A stretch of 64,000 bases of DNA from Gari tellinella (taxonomy: Eukaryota; Mollusca; Bivalvia; Cardiida; Psammobiidae): assembly GCA_922989275.2 (NCBI GenBank), contig OV277859.1, positions 87,230,198-87,294,197 of the forward strand, in the 5' to 3' direction. Shown in pieces: positions 32,586 to 42,964 of the stretch (position 1 is the stretch's first letter; each line of letters starts with the position of its first letter). The notes beneath the pieces are model-generated. The model was not told the origin of the DNA, made no database searches, and worked only from the letters and a program-made list of their open reading frames with translations. Made by a program: the position numbers and the translations under genes.

Positions 32586-33091
32586 GTATATGTTACAGGG
32601 ATTACGCGTATTCCCTGGACTTTTTAGGGATTACACGTAATCACTGGGCGTTTTAGGGAATTGATGAAATGTCCATTTTTTCATCAATTTAATAGATTTG
32701 TACTATCTTGACATTTATATTGGTATTAAATATCATGATTTCTTGAAATATCATGGTCTGATGAACGTTCATACACAGTTTCTCGCACAAGCGAATATCA
32801 ATAAGTGAACAGTGTCCTTTTGAGTCAGGACAATTAATTTTCCAAGACATCTGTCTTTTTAATAAGGTTAGCAACATATTTTACAGCGTTGTACTTGCCT
32901 TTGAACTTAATGAACTAAACGAGGTAAGATTCATTACTTTAACCAAAAGTAACTGCAAAATATTTATAAAAAATCAGTGAAAAGCTTCAAAATTACGCCC
33001 TTTCCCTGGGAGATTTAGGGTTTTCGTGAAATCCCTCATTTTCAGGGATTTCACGTATTCCCTGATTACACTTAATCCCTGTAACATATAC
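32586..33091. mobile_element. 506-bp foldback with GTATATGTTACAGGGATTA ends
   Basis: GTATATGTTACAGGGATTAC at the left is inverted as AATCCCTGTAACATATAC at the right. Subterminal copies of AGGGATTTCACG and CGTATTCCCTG alternate in both directions near each end. The centre (32690-32980) is unrelated and holds a 62-codon minus frame (NCPDSKGHCSLIDIRLCEKL..) that might be a fragment of an original transposase; I do not recognise it. Confidence 0.8.
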
Positions 33092-33274
33092 ATGGAATCT
33101 GAAAATGTCAGATTTAAATAATTCAGCCTAGCCATGACAAAACCAGCCTTATTACATTACAACAATGTACAGATCAAGCACCGTTGTCATTTTAGGCTCT
33201 GCATCTGAGTTTGGTCTACACTTCCAAATACTGTATATAATACAGTTGTGTATACCTTAGATGCATATGGGTGT

Positions 33275-33350
33275 CAAACAGTTAAGATCAAGAGCAGCCG
33301 CCGTGTCTTTTACGCGACGGCGGATTTTGATCTACACTGTTTGAAATGCA
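33275..33350. mobile_element. Decayed core-1 hairpin
   Basis: GTGTCAAACAGTTAAGATC..GCCGCCGTG / CGCGACGGCGG..GATCTACACTGTTTG. The apex has changed to a longer GC stem. Confidence 0.55.
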
Positions 33351-33550
33351 ATAAGGCAGGTTATGTCATGGCACTGGTTATGATTTTGCATTATTGATCT
33401 GCATTTACATATGTAAACCAATCTGCATATAAGTTAAACTCTTTTCGTTGTAGGATTTCCATCTGTTGCGTACTGCCATAGCTTTTAGCAGACTGAAAGG
33501 AAATTGCAATCTATGAATGGAGATTTTGTTTTACTTTCACTCGGCTTTAA

Positions 33551-33795
33551 CCCTTTCACTCTCAATGACGCCATAAAGCGCGTTTGCAAACAGTTTGGGT
33601 CCTGATCAGACGCCGCGTAAGGCGGTGTCTGATCAGGACCCAAACTGTTTGACACTCTTATCGATATATATCATTAATTCATACAACCTTAAATCTAACT
33701 TTGAAACGTATCTTGCAGACAACAATACTGAAGCAGAAGACAATAAAAGCGATGAAAGGGGTACACATCTCCCGAATAATTTGATCGTGAAAGGG
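33551..33795 (+). mobile_element. TTAA/core-1 MITE, complete
   Basis: 245 bp, TTAA at 33547-33550 and 33796-33799. The hairpin GGGTCCTGATCAGACGCC / GGTGTCTGATCAGGACCC carries a G in place of the usual A in one arm, with the matching C in the other. Confidence 0.93.
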
Positions 33796-34293
33796 TTAAG
33801 CAGTCACTTACGAAAGTACAGAAACCGTTTTCTATGGGTCATCAGCAGCACAGAGAAGTAGTAAATTTATAAGAATAAGGTCGAGATGTTTATCGAAGTG
33901 CTATTAAGCTGGAAATAGGTTACTAAACCAGTGAACATCTAATAATGTCAATTTTTGTTTAGCCGAGCGGCTCATATAAAGCTTCAATTTCGATGTCTAG
34001 TCTGAAATCTGACGCAAACGTTTGATAAAGACTGTTTTAATGATCTGTGTCACAATATATTGCGCAATCTAGATCTGTACCAGCCGTCGTACAAGTGTGA
34101 CAAATGATGTGTTCTTTCCTGTAAACAATTTACGAGCAGTGACAAGTTAAGACTTATAGTTTGCTTGTTAGATATACTTCTCAAAAGTAGAGTTTCAGAC
34201 ATTTTGAAAGATGAAATGTGAATATGAGTGTCACTGGTTCGATCCTCACCAAAAGGCTCATAACTCAGGATACCAGTGCTATCAGGCCAATTA

Positions 34294-34517
34294 ATATTTC
34301 CCAATAAATTTTTTTTGTGCTAAAACAATTATTTCCGCTGCAAACAGTTAAGAGCCAGATCAGACACCAGGTAACCAGGAATCTGATCGTTCGGGCTCCA
34401 AACAGTTTGAACCTCAGATTAAAACATAAATCTTATATATTTCCAAGCATCTCATTTTCTTGCGTATTATTTGTGTTTATTGCGTTTGAATAGGAACAAA
34501 TAACTTCTCCTCCACTG
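34294..34517 (+). mobile_element. CAGTGGAGAA MITE, left end truncated
   Basis: ATTTCCCAATAAATTTT, GAGCCAGATCAGACACCAGG / CCAGGAATCTGATC, ending CTTCTCCTCCACTG then TA. Confidence 0.8.
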
Positions 34518-35114
34518 TAAATCAAATATATTTCAATAAATTGATTATTAGTCTGCCTATTACAACCACTTGGGTCTAAATGATCATTTGTGTCGATGGA
34601 CCGTAAAACATCATTCATTCATTCATTTATAATAACAGCCGCTTACTTGGAGACTATCCTCAGCTTTATGGGCTCACTTACAGGGTTTCATACGGCTACT
34701 TTGTCCATATTTAACGTAATAATGTTTTGTTTTATGTAGGATAAAGCCATGCAAAGCCCTGATCTATGAAAGGTTTTCAATACCGGCGCATTCTGCTTCA
34801 CTTCTAACGTATACTTTAAATTGCCACCAGTCTTAAAATCTACAAATCGGCTGTAGAATAAAGGGTCAAAGGAATATATAAACAACCTTTGATAATGATA
34901 TTCAATGAGAATGATTTGGCAGAATCCCAAATAATTCAGTAAACCAAAGTACGACCTTAATCATTATAATTTGGCAATAAGGACAGTCATGATTGTAATC
35001 TAAATAATCTAGCTTGATAACACATGCCTAATCTAACCTAATTCTTTCTGCAAATATCGGGAGATGCGCGATATATAAGAATGATGTATATGGATTGGAA
35101 GGTGGAATTTTTGA
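34518..35114. other. Little recognised
   Basis: A short core-2 trace (GGCGCATTCTGCTTCACTTC) lies near 34785. Otherwise plain AT-rich sequence. Confidence 0.35.
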
Positions 35115-35250
35115 CGCTATTCGCGATGGTCCAGTTGTATAACGTCTGACTTGGGATTAGAGGGTCCCCGGTTCCAATGCTTCTATCTCTATTCAACCAA
35201 TATGTGATTTGTTACCTGACCGAGCGGTGACTGGGCATATATCATGTCGG
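35115..35250 (+). mobile_element. Possible tRNA-derived SINE fragment
   Basis: GCGATGGTCCAGTTGTATAA resembles a polymerase III A box and CCCCGGTTCCAATGC a B box, about 45 bp apart, followed by CTGACCGAGCGGTGACTGG. It does not fold into a full tRNA by eye. Confidence 0.3.
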
Positions 35251-35398
35251 AATGCAACATTACGACGTCAAAATAGTCTCCCCGGATGGTAACATTCTTT
35301 ATTTTGTAAAGTCTTGCCAATAACAAAATACATGTACATTTATGGGGCAATCGACAAATTAATTGTCATGTTTTTAGTCCAAATGTAGGCTGTTTGTT

Positions 35399-36048
35399 TT
35401 GGCATTTTTAAATGAGGGAGGACTACTTGAAATACACCCGCCTTATTACACATGTAGTATTGTATCAAAATGCCAAGGCATTAGTACTTTTACTATCCAA
35501 TATATTGGAATCTCATTTCAACAGAAAATGTCCTTGGGATTTATAAGTAGCGTCAATTTTCCCCCGATCAAGCCTCTGTTTGAATTGACGAGATTTGCTG
35601 TTTGCTCCCAGCGCTGTCTGGTTGAGAGGATGGACCCGATCAATCAACGTTCAGGTCAAGCATCTAGACGATTGTTTTGGATCGACACCGTTGAATACTA
35701 ATAGGAAAGTAGATTTACATATTGTAATGGTACATTCTAATTTTTAGGTTGTGTCGTTGGTTGTATTTTGAAATAAACATCAGAATTGGACCTTATATAT
35801 CATTTCTTAAAAGCAAAGAGCAGAAAACAGGGCCGATACAGCTCGCGGATAATATTTGAATGTCGAAGTGGAGTGGCGACCCGGCCCATAGCTTTTCCTA
35901 TCTCGGAAAAAACGGGTGTTTCTTCAGAAATTGGACTCTCGTACTCGCTGAAAATAGAAGTTACAGTGCTATATTTGGTATCAATGTGAAGAACAATTAT
36001 TTCTCTTTCTACCGTAACCGTGTTTATTTGGAAGTTCTGCATTGTTAG
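35399..36048. other. Cluster of overlapping open frames, unrecognised
   Basis: A 100-codon plus frame (35399-35701) is followed by three frames open across 35786-36048: two plus and one minus, the minus one starting MQNFQINTVTVEREIIVLHI. Openness in several frames suggests low stop-codon density rather than a gene, but the minus frame contains protein-like text (EYESPISEETPVFSEIGK). No family recognised. Confidence 0.2.
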
Positions 36049-36060
36049 CGAAAAAGGAAG

Positions 36061-36925
36061 TACGATATATTCGTCCCATCAGGGTCGCCCTGTCCGTGAA
36101 GTTATATACCTTCTCTAATATATTATAGATCTAGCACTATAGTAGACCAAAAATAAAATTCTTTTTTTTAGCCGGACACCTATGTTACTAATCGCCTGTT
36201 TTGATCATGTTTCTAATAGATAGATGTACCATAATTATTTCAAAAGTTATAAAGAGTTTGAATACTGATGACTCATGAGTGTTGTTTTACTTTTAAAGAA
36301 ATACCAGGTATATTTGCACCATAATCTCAATTGAAAAGAACGTTACCTCGTCGCCTCGCTAAGGCCTTGATGCTCAATGAGTAACCTATCAAATACCTTG
36401 CATTCTTTGATTATATTTGTCAGTTACATTAAAAAAAGAAGGTATTGGATAGGCGTCAGTTCATTCCACTTCTTTAACACACCGATATTTTTTAATAAGC
36501 AGTGAATAAGTGTTGAACCGAACTTATATAATATCATATTAAAATACTAAAAGAAGAGACAAATGTTTTCGAAAGTTTGTCCGTTTCTCCAATTTGCAAG
36601 TAAATGAATTTGTAATAAAACAATTCATCATGTTAACATTTGGTTTGGGTGAAAGGACAGTACCAAGTCTGATTCAGGTTGCTTTCTTACGACCGTTTTA
36701 CATGTCAACAGGTTGTGTTCATTGCACGTGTGATTGTGAAAAATGGCAAATGCCAAGAGTGTTTCGGTCTTTGCACTTTTCGATATCAGTACAATTTTAA
36801 GTTTTTTCTTCATCAAACCAATTTCGTGATGGTGAAAATTGTCAAATATCAAAAAGTGTCGACCCACTTGAGTTTGCATTTTTATTAGAAGGGCTATAAC
36901 TATCATAGACGTTGTTAGGTTTTAA
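36061..36925. other. No feature recognised
   Basis: Overlapping short frames around 36594-36906 on both strands have no recognisable motif. Confidence 0.4.
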
Positions 36926-37136
36926 CCCTTTCACGGCCAAGTTTTTCGTGAGAGTTTTACCCCTTCACCGTTTCATTGTCATCTTCTTCAATTCAAGTTA
37001 AACACTAAGGCAGTATGACTGAAGAAATTTCTAAACGAGTGTCAAACAGTTTGGATCCTGATCGGACGCCGCGTAACGCGGCGTCTGATCAGGATCCAAG
37101 CTGTTTGCAAACGCACTTTTGAGAGCAGCAAAACGG
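36926..37136 (-). mobile_element. TTAA/core-1 MITE
   Basis: TTAA at 36922-36925 and 37137-37140. The hairpin GGATCCTGATCGGACGCCGC / GCGGCGTCTGATCAGGATCC has one mismatch. Confidence 0.92.
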
Positions 37137-37408
37137 TTAACATATTAAATAACTAAAATTAAACAAAAATATTCAAACCATAACAGCAAAACAAACTTTC
37201 TAAGGTAATATCGTCTAACTTCTAGTCTTTTTGCACAATCACAAACTGCAACTTGTCACTTAGATTTCCGGGCATCTTTCGGGTCAAGTTTCTGTTTTAT
37301 TTTTTTCAGTTCTGTTTGCCACCAAGATTATAACAAATGGTCTTCATTTTTAAAACACTTCCAAATTCTTCATTTTACTGCAATGAGTTTGCATTAAAAC
37401 TCGTTTAA

Positions 37409-37816
37409 CCCTTTACCCCATAGACTTATCTAGTTTAGGAAACAAGTGAACACTTAAAGCAGGTTGAATGCTTTACTTCAAATAAATACGAAAGACTCAA
37501 GCAGGAAACGCAACACAAACAATACACCCACCTCTCAAGCAGAACACACACACAGTCATACCATAACAAACACACACACACACACACACACACGCTCACA
37601 CTCCCATTCCTTCATCTACACACTAAATAGAAAACAACACGCAAGACAAACATAAAGCAAAGTGAACATAGGAGCCCGCCTTGGTACGGTCAGTAGCAAT
37701 CAATAATTCAAGCCTGTTTTAAGCTACTACTTACCAGAAAATAGAAAATATTTCTTATGACATATATTCATGACTGTATAAATTGGAACTAAAATATGTA
37801 TTTATGGGATAATGGG
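37409..37816 (+). mobile_element. TTAA/core-2 MITE with a CA-rich insertion in its hairpin
   Basis: TTAA at 37405-37408 and 37817-37820. The ends and the CATATATTCATGACTGTATA segment are normal, but between AAAGCAGGTTGAATGC and AAGCCTGTTTTAAGC the apex is replaced by about 210 bp of unrelated CA-rich sequence (about 37480-37700). Confidence 0.85.
37567..37593 (+). repeat. (CA)n microsatellite
   Basis: About thirteen CA units inside the insertion in the core-2 MITE. Confidence 0.95.
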
Positions 37817-38133
37817 TTAAACGAGAAAGAATTAAGTCTCCGTTGTATATGTAGCTGGAGGTGAATTTGTCCAATTAGAGAGAATTCCCTGAGAACGGTA
37901 TCACGTTTACGAACCGCGATTGCTGTAGGTTATCTCATTAGTTGCTATTTCTTTCATTGACGTAATAATGAAACCTTTGTTTACGTATTGATCGTTTGGA
38001 CACGGTGATATCTTGTATGATCCTCAAATGATATATCATTGCATGTGTATAAAACATGCGGAAATGTAATGTTTGGCGAAAAGGAATGCCAAAAGCTCAT
38101 AAAGAAGCTTTATGTTTTTGTTTTTTCTGTAAA

Positions 38134-38502
38134 CAGTGTTCCCTCCCTACAACAGCCCTCCCAAGAACGACTCCCTCATTACAACCACCCTTTTCGTAGT
38201 TCCCTAAACAGTACAATCATGTCTAACGCTTTTATTGCTGCAATATCGCCTGCTTAAAATTGTCGTCTGCTGTTTTTATTCAAAGTTACATATAAGAGGA
38301 CATTTTGATAGAATAAATATTATAATGAGTGACAAACAGATTGAATCAAGATCAGAGGCCGCGTTACGCGGCGTCTGATCTGCATTAAAGCTGTTGGCAA
38401 ATGTAAGCCAAGACTTAATTGTCCCTTCCTATAACGACTCGCTCCGAACAACACACACAATATGTGTCTCCAATTGGTAGTCGTTGTAGAGAGGGCGCAC
38501 TG
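38134..38502 (+). mobile_element. CAGTGTTCCCTCCC MITE with core-1 hairpin
   Basis: CAGTGTTCCCTCCCTACAAC to GAGAGGGCGCACTG then TA. The core is CAGATTGAATCAAGATCAGA / GCGTCTGATCTGCATTAAAG. The left flank reads AA in place of TA. Confidence 0.9.
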
Positions 38503-38651
38503 TACAATATATAGCAGGCAATTGTTTACCACACATACAAAGAAGTATTGTATTTTGAACTCGTATGTAGTTTTCTATATATCGTCACCGATATCGTCGA
38601 CGTAATGATGGAACTCACCTTTACCCGTTTTATGATAAATTTGTAGTGCGC

Positions 38652-38819
38652 TTTTTACCCCTTCACTGCCATATTGTCGTCTGATTCAATATTGCTGTCT
38701 GCAACATCGTTTCAAAGTTAGATTTGAAACAAGTTGCAAACAGTGTTGATCCTCACCAGACGCCGCGTAATCAAAACAGTTTGCAAATGCGCTTTATGAC
38801 GTCATTAAGGGTGAAAGGT
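38652..38819 (-). mobile_element. TTAA/core-1 MITE, shortened hairpin
   Basis: TACCCCTTCACTGCC, GTTGATCCTCACCAGACGCC, then GCGTAATCAAAACAG: most of the second arm is missing. TTAA follows at 38820-38823. Confidence 0.75.
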
Positions 38820-39230
38820 TTAACGCTATATATGTAAACAGTGTCTTAAACGTGTCACTCGGTGTACTGTATACGATTGAATTTGCCAGTGATTTCTCTA
38901 ATTATTAAATTGGATTATATTTAAAATGCAAATTTTGAGTTTCACCACTAAAGCAAATCCGCATCTATCGTTTAAAATCTTGCGAACTGTTCGCATTAAT
39001 AAGATCAGACTTCGATCTGTTTCCAAATGCGATAAAAATATAAATACAAAATGTATTCAATAATTATGTTATAAGAAACTGTTTTTTCTATTTTATTGCA
39101 TTGCGTTTGTGTTTTATTTCCTTTAATCGGGGAGTAATTACATGTTTTTCATTGTTGAAAAACAAACCGATGGTCTTTTCCTACAGTGGGATCGTTTGGT
39201 ATGATATTTGTTTGTAAACTATAAGATTAA

Positions 39231-39446
39231 CCCTTTCACTGCCCGATGTTTCTTGAGAGTTTTACCCCTTCACCGTTTCATTGTCGTCTGCTTCAATTTA
39301 GTTGTCTGAAATGTTGTTTAAAAGCTAAAAGTAAGGCAGAATGACGAAAGAAATTTCAAACCCGAGTGTCAAACAGTTTGGATCCTGATCAGACGCCTCG
39401 TTACTGTTTGCAAACGCGATTTTAAGCGTCATTGAGAGTGAAAGGG
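39231..39446 (-). mobile_element. TTAA/core-1 MITE with one hairpin arm missing
   Basis: Clean TTAA at 39227-39230 and 39447-39450, and good ends. The left arm GTTTGGATCCTGATCAGACG is intact and is followed directly by CCTCGTTACTGTTTGCAAAC. Confidence 0.9.
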
Positions 39447-39705
39447 TTAATGCATTTCTAAAAAAGTTAGCAGAACAGTTTCAGTTCTTCTCTCATTTAA
39501 GCCTAGTGTATATTAAGGGTGGCATTGGTAAACAGAACAGCGTACACCCTTATGAAATGTCGCGTTACGCGGCGTCTCATCAAGTTCTGTGCTGTATGCT
39601 ATTACATGCTGTATGTTTTGATGTATGGACAAACAATGCTGTGTCTTTATACCCCCCCCCCCCTTTGTATATGTTATGATAATAAAACCTTCCAGAATGC
39701 AAATA

Positions 39706-39949
39706 CAGTGGAGAAAATGTTATTCTTTCCCAATAAACGCGTTTACGCTAAAGCTATTATTTCCATTGCAAACAGTTTGAAGCCAGATCAGACGCCGGGT
39801 AACCCGGCGTCTGGCCAGGCTTCAAACTGTTTGCCATTCAGTTTAAAATGAGTCGTCAAAATTATCAAAACGTCATTTTACACATTTAAATGCACTGCGT
39901 TTGCGTTTCGTTTTCGTTTAAACGAGAAAGAATAACGTTTTCTCCACTG
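39706..39949 (+). mobile_element. CAGTGGAGAA MITE with core-1 hairpin
   Basis: 244 bp, TA on both sides, hairpin GAAGCCAGATCAGACGCCGG / CCGGCGTCTGGCCAGGCTTC. The 110-codon ORF at 39519-39851 reads into this repeat and is rejected. Confidence 0.93.
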
Positions 39950-40085
39950 TAGGGAAAGTTCATTGCTATATCCAGACATAAATGTGTTAATTCACTCTGA
40001 TTCCCTGACATAAACTGAGCAGATACAATTTCGTGTAAACAAAGGTGGCCTTATGGTCAGAAAACTTAAAACACTGCCCTGAATT

Positions 40086-40274
40086 AACACAGATAAGAGG
40101 GAGTAAAATGAACAAATCCACCATTTTTTGCTCATTTTAGCACCAAATCCTATGGTGTTACTACTCAGTAGAATTGTCTCAAAGAGACGATTCTAATGAG
40201 TAGTGACAACATAGGGTTTAATGCAGAAAAAAAGATTTTTATTTTTTGAAATACTCCTCTTATCTGGAGCCTGG
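40086..40274. mobile_element. AGATAAGAGGG MITE with core-3 hairpin
   Basis: CAGATAAGAGGGAGTAAAAT / ATACTCCTCTTATCTGGAGC ends. The hairpin CTATGGTGTTACTACTCAGT with apex GTCTCAAAGAGAC mirrors well. Confidence 0.88.
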
Positions 40275-40718
40275 CTTTTAAATATAATATTATTTGGACT
40301 ATTCAATAAAGGAAACAGATCGCAGGCAAAACATTGAACAGTTAACCTCAAACAGACTTATAAACTGTTTGCCATTCAAATTAAAATGAAGTGTGACCCT
40401 TTTTCAAAATGTTGCCATTTTCTACATTATACACATGTTGTTTAAACGTGAAAAATTAACGTGTAGCTATAGTGACATCGAGCAAACCAAATGAAATCCC
40501 TAGAGAAATAGAAGGTCAAAACACAAAATTAGCCTTTTCCGGGGATATCCTTTCGTTAGATAAAAGGATGCCTATTTTTATTATATTGGCCATATAAAAG
40601 TAATGACACCAATTACAGTATACGGATGTAAATGATGTTGTACAAATGGGTTTTGATGAAATCCTAGTAAATGGCATTGAGGTCACGCATGTAATTACTT
40701 ACCTTGACACACATCTGA

Positions 40719-40952
40719 TTCCCGTTTCATAAAACTTTGTACGACAAAAACGGTCGTAAGTCAAAACTTTAAAATAAATTTAATTTCTTATTTCTCTATC
40801 TAATCCTGTTTTATGACATCACTTGGAATTGTCTGAAAAAGACGATTCCAAAGAGCTGTCACAAGATAGGATTAGATGGAGAAATAAATAAAAATTGAGA
40901 CTTTTATAACCTGGCTTACATTTGTCGTACGAAGTTTTATGAAACGGACCCC
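40719..40952. mobile_element. CCCGTTTCATAAAACTT MITE with core-3 hairpin
   Basis: TTCCCGTTTCATAAAACTTT / AAGTTTTATGAAACGGACC ends and hairpin TCTAATCCTG..GGAATTGTCTGAAAAAGACG..CAGGATTAGA. Confidence 0.9.
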
Positions 40953-41035
40953 TAGTTTGTAAATTAAATCAAACCTCCTTATTTCGAAACTCACGTCAAT
41001 CTAAATTATCCGTCTTTCTAGAATTGAATGCCATT

Positions 41036-41200
41036 ACAGTAAAACCTCTATATTACGACAATTTAATTGTTGTAATTTTCCGTTGACATTTAAATGACAT
41101 AACTTTTACAGGAATGTAAACTACTATTTGTATATGAACTACGTTACACTAAGCTGTTTTCCACCACAAAAACAAAATGTTACAACCTCAGAAAAGATGC
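41036..41200. mobile_element. Possible CAGTAGAACC-type remnant
   Basis: TACAGTAAAACCTCTATATTAC is followed by a diverged body. The right end is not found. Confidence 0.35.
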
Positions 41201-41685
41201 TGAATTAATAGGAACTAATAAACAGACACGTGTATGTCCTGAAAAAGTTGGGCTTTGAATTCAGTGAAAGAAAAATAGTAAGTATATGTAATTAGGCTTA
41301 ATGTAAAGTTAAGTTTAGGGAACCTTAAGAATGGTTTTAGTTACTAATGGCAGTGATACTATTTTCATTTAAGGTTTATTAAACCTAATTACAGTTTGTT
41401 TCAGACCGCTGTTTAGCGTATACTATACAGTGTTTGATACGCATTTAGCTATCAAATAAAACTATAGCTTTCAACCTTTTGCCAATATGTCACTCTGCTT
41501 CAAATGTCTAATCTGCATATTTTCAAATTAACTGTTTATGTCATTTTAATCAAAGAAACCTAATACGATTGTCAAATAGGTCGCACTTAGCAGCGAAAGG
41601 ATTGCTGTTGAAGTGTCAATTATATTGACGAAGCCATGCCCTGTCTTATAGGAACATATGTGTGCTTTTAATGTCTATCTATTTA

Positions 41686-41870
41686 GCCCTTATCGTGCTA
41701 ATGACAACTTGGCTAACATTCCAAACAGTACGAATCAAGATCAGACGCCGTTTAAACTTTACCACTCGTATTCATAGTTTCTTCAATTACAAAGAATATA
41801 TATAATTATATTTTTTATAGTTTTCGCAGACGATATATTTGATGCAGACGACAATTTAGAATGATAAGGG
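41686..41870 (+). mobile_element. CCCTTATC-type TTAA MITE, hairpin arm deleted
   Basis: GCCCTTATCGTGCTAATGAC..GATCAGACGCCGTTTAAACT: the second arm is replaced by a short joint. The right end GAATGATAAGGG is intact. The TTAA flanks have mutated. Confidence 0.75.
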
Positions 41871-41989
41871 TGAAATTATTTTAAAATATTTTATAATTAC
41901 TTAGTCAGAATATAATGTATTTAATGCGCACAATCCTAATGACAATATAAGCTTGATAAACCGCATCATCTGTTTTAACTATTCTGATG

Positions 41990-42122
41990 GGGCCCGCCTT
42001 ACAAAACGTCGTACGACAAATACTGTCGTACGTCAGATTCTAAAACTCTGAAATTAGTGTTTATTTCTCGAGCTAATCCTGTCCTGAAAAGACGATTCCA
42101 AAGAGATGTTACACGACAGTAT
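41990..42122. mobile_element. Truncated CCCGTTTC MITE with core-3 apex
   Basis: GGGGCCCGCCTTACAAAACG, CTCGAGCTAATCCTGTCC and GAAAAGACGATTCCAAAGAG. The left hairpin arm is shortened and the right end is absent. Confidence 0.75.
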
Positions 42123-42152
42123 ATCATGACTGTTTCAAACAGCTTTGATTAA

Positions 42153-42359
42153 CCCTTATCATGCTGAATAGTCGTCTGCTTAAAATATATCGGCTACGAA
42201 AATATATCATAACTAGTTTTAAACGTTTTTGATCTGAAGAAAATTTGAATATGAGTGACACACAGTTTGGATCCAGATCAGACGCCGCGTTACGCGGCGT
42301 CTGATCTGGATCCAATCTGTTTGCAAATATAAGTCAAGTCGCGCTTAGCACGATAAGGG
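42153..42359 (-). mobile_element. CCCTTATC-type TTAA MITE with perfect core-1 hairpin
   Basis: CCCTTATCATGCTGAATAG / CTTAGCACGATAAGGG ends. The hairpin CAGTTTGGATCCAGATCAGA / TCTGATCTGGATCCAATCTG is almost perfect. Confidence 0.92.
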
Positions 42360-42502
42360 TTATGGAATGTGAATATGTTATATCATCTTGATCCAAACTG
42401 TTTGACACTCAGGTTTTACTTTCCACAATAAAAGCGATTCGAAGGTCAAATCAGAGAAATGTCACAGACAGCATTTTTTCAAGAAAATCGACTTGTTTCA
42501 GA

Positions 42503-42737
42503 GGCCCGTTTCATAAAACTTCGTACGACGGAAATGGCCGTAAGTCAAACTTTGAAATACCTGTAATTTCTACTTTCTTACCCTGTCTTGTGACATCTCT
42601 TTGGAATTGTCTTTTCAAGACGATTCCAAAGATATGTCACATTTACAGGACTAGATGGAGAAATGAATAATAATTGACACTTTTATAATCTGACTTATTA
42701 CAACATTTGTCGTACGACGTTTAATGAAACGGTCCCC
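42503..42737. mobile_element. GGCCCGTTTC MITE with core-3 hairpin
   Basis: GGCCCGTTTCATAAAACTTC / GACGTTTAATGAAACGGTCC ends. The apex GGAATTGTCTTTTCAAGACG mirrors. Confidence 0.9.
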
Positions 42738-42747
42738 TTGTGAATAT

Positions 42748-42960
42748 TTCACCCTTATCCTGTCAATCACGCCTTTTCTGGCATTTGTAAACAGTTCGGA
42801 TCCAGGTTAGACGCCGCGTTACGCGATCTCTGATATCAATCAAAATTGTTTGATACGCGTCTTTACGTTTCTTTAATTTAAAAAAGTATAAATCTTGATT
42901 GAATGGTTGTTGCAGACGTCACTTCGAAAGCAGACGATATTACAGCAGGCTATGGTTTAT
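42748..42960 (+). mobile_element. CCCTTATC-type MITE, decayed
   Basis: CACCCTTATCCTGTCAATC, GTAAACAGTTCGGATCC, GACGCCGCGTTACGCGATC and GCAGACGATATTACAGC. Its right end meets the large element that follows. Confidence 0.65.
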
Positions 42961-42964
42961 AACT

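Noticed and set aside
34220..34260. tRNA T-arm-like GGTTCGATCCTCACC
   Set aside because: No matching acceptor, D or anticodon arm upstream; a chance or very old SINE trace.
39519..39851. 110-codon plus-strand ORF
   Set aside because: Its last third is the CAGTGGAGAA MITE and its first part crosses a core-1 trace and a poly-C run.
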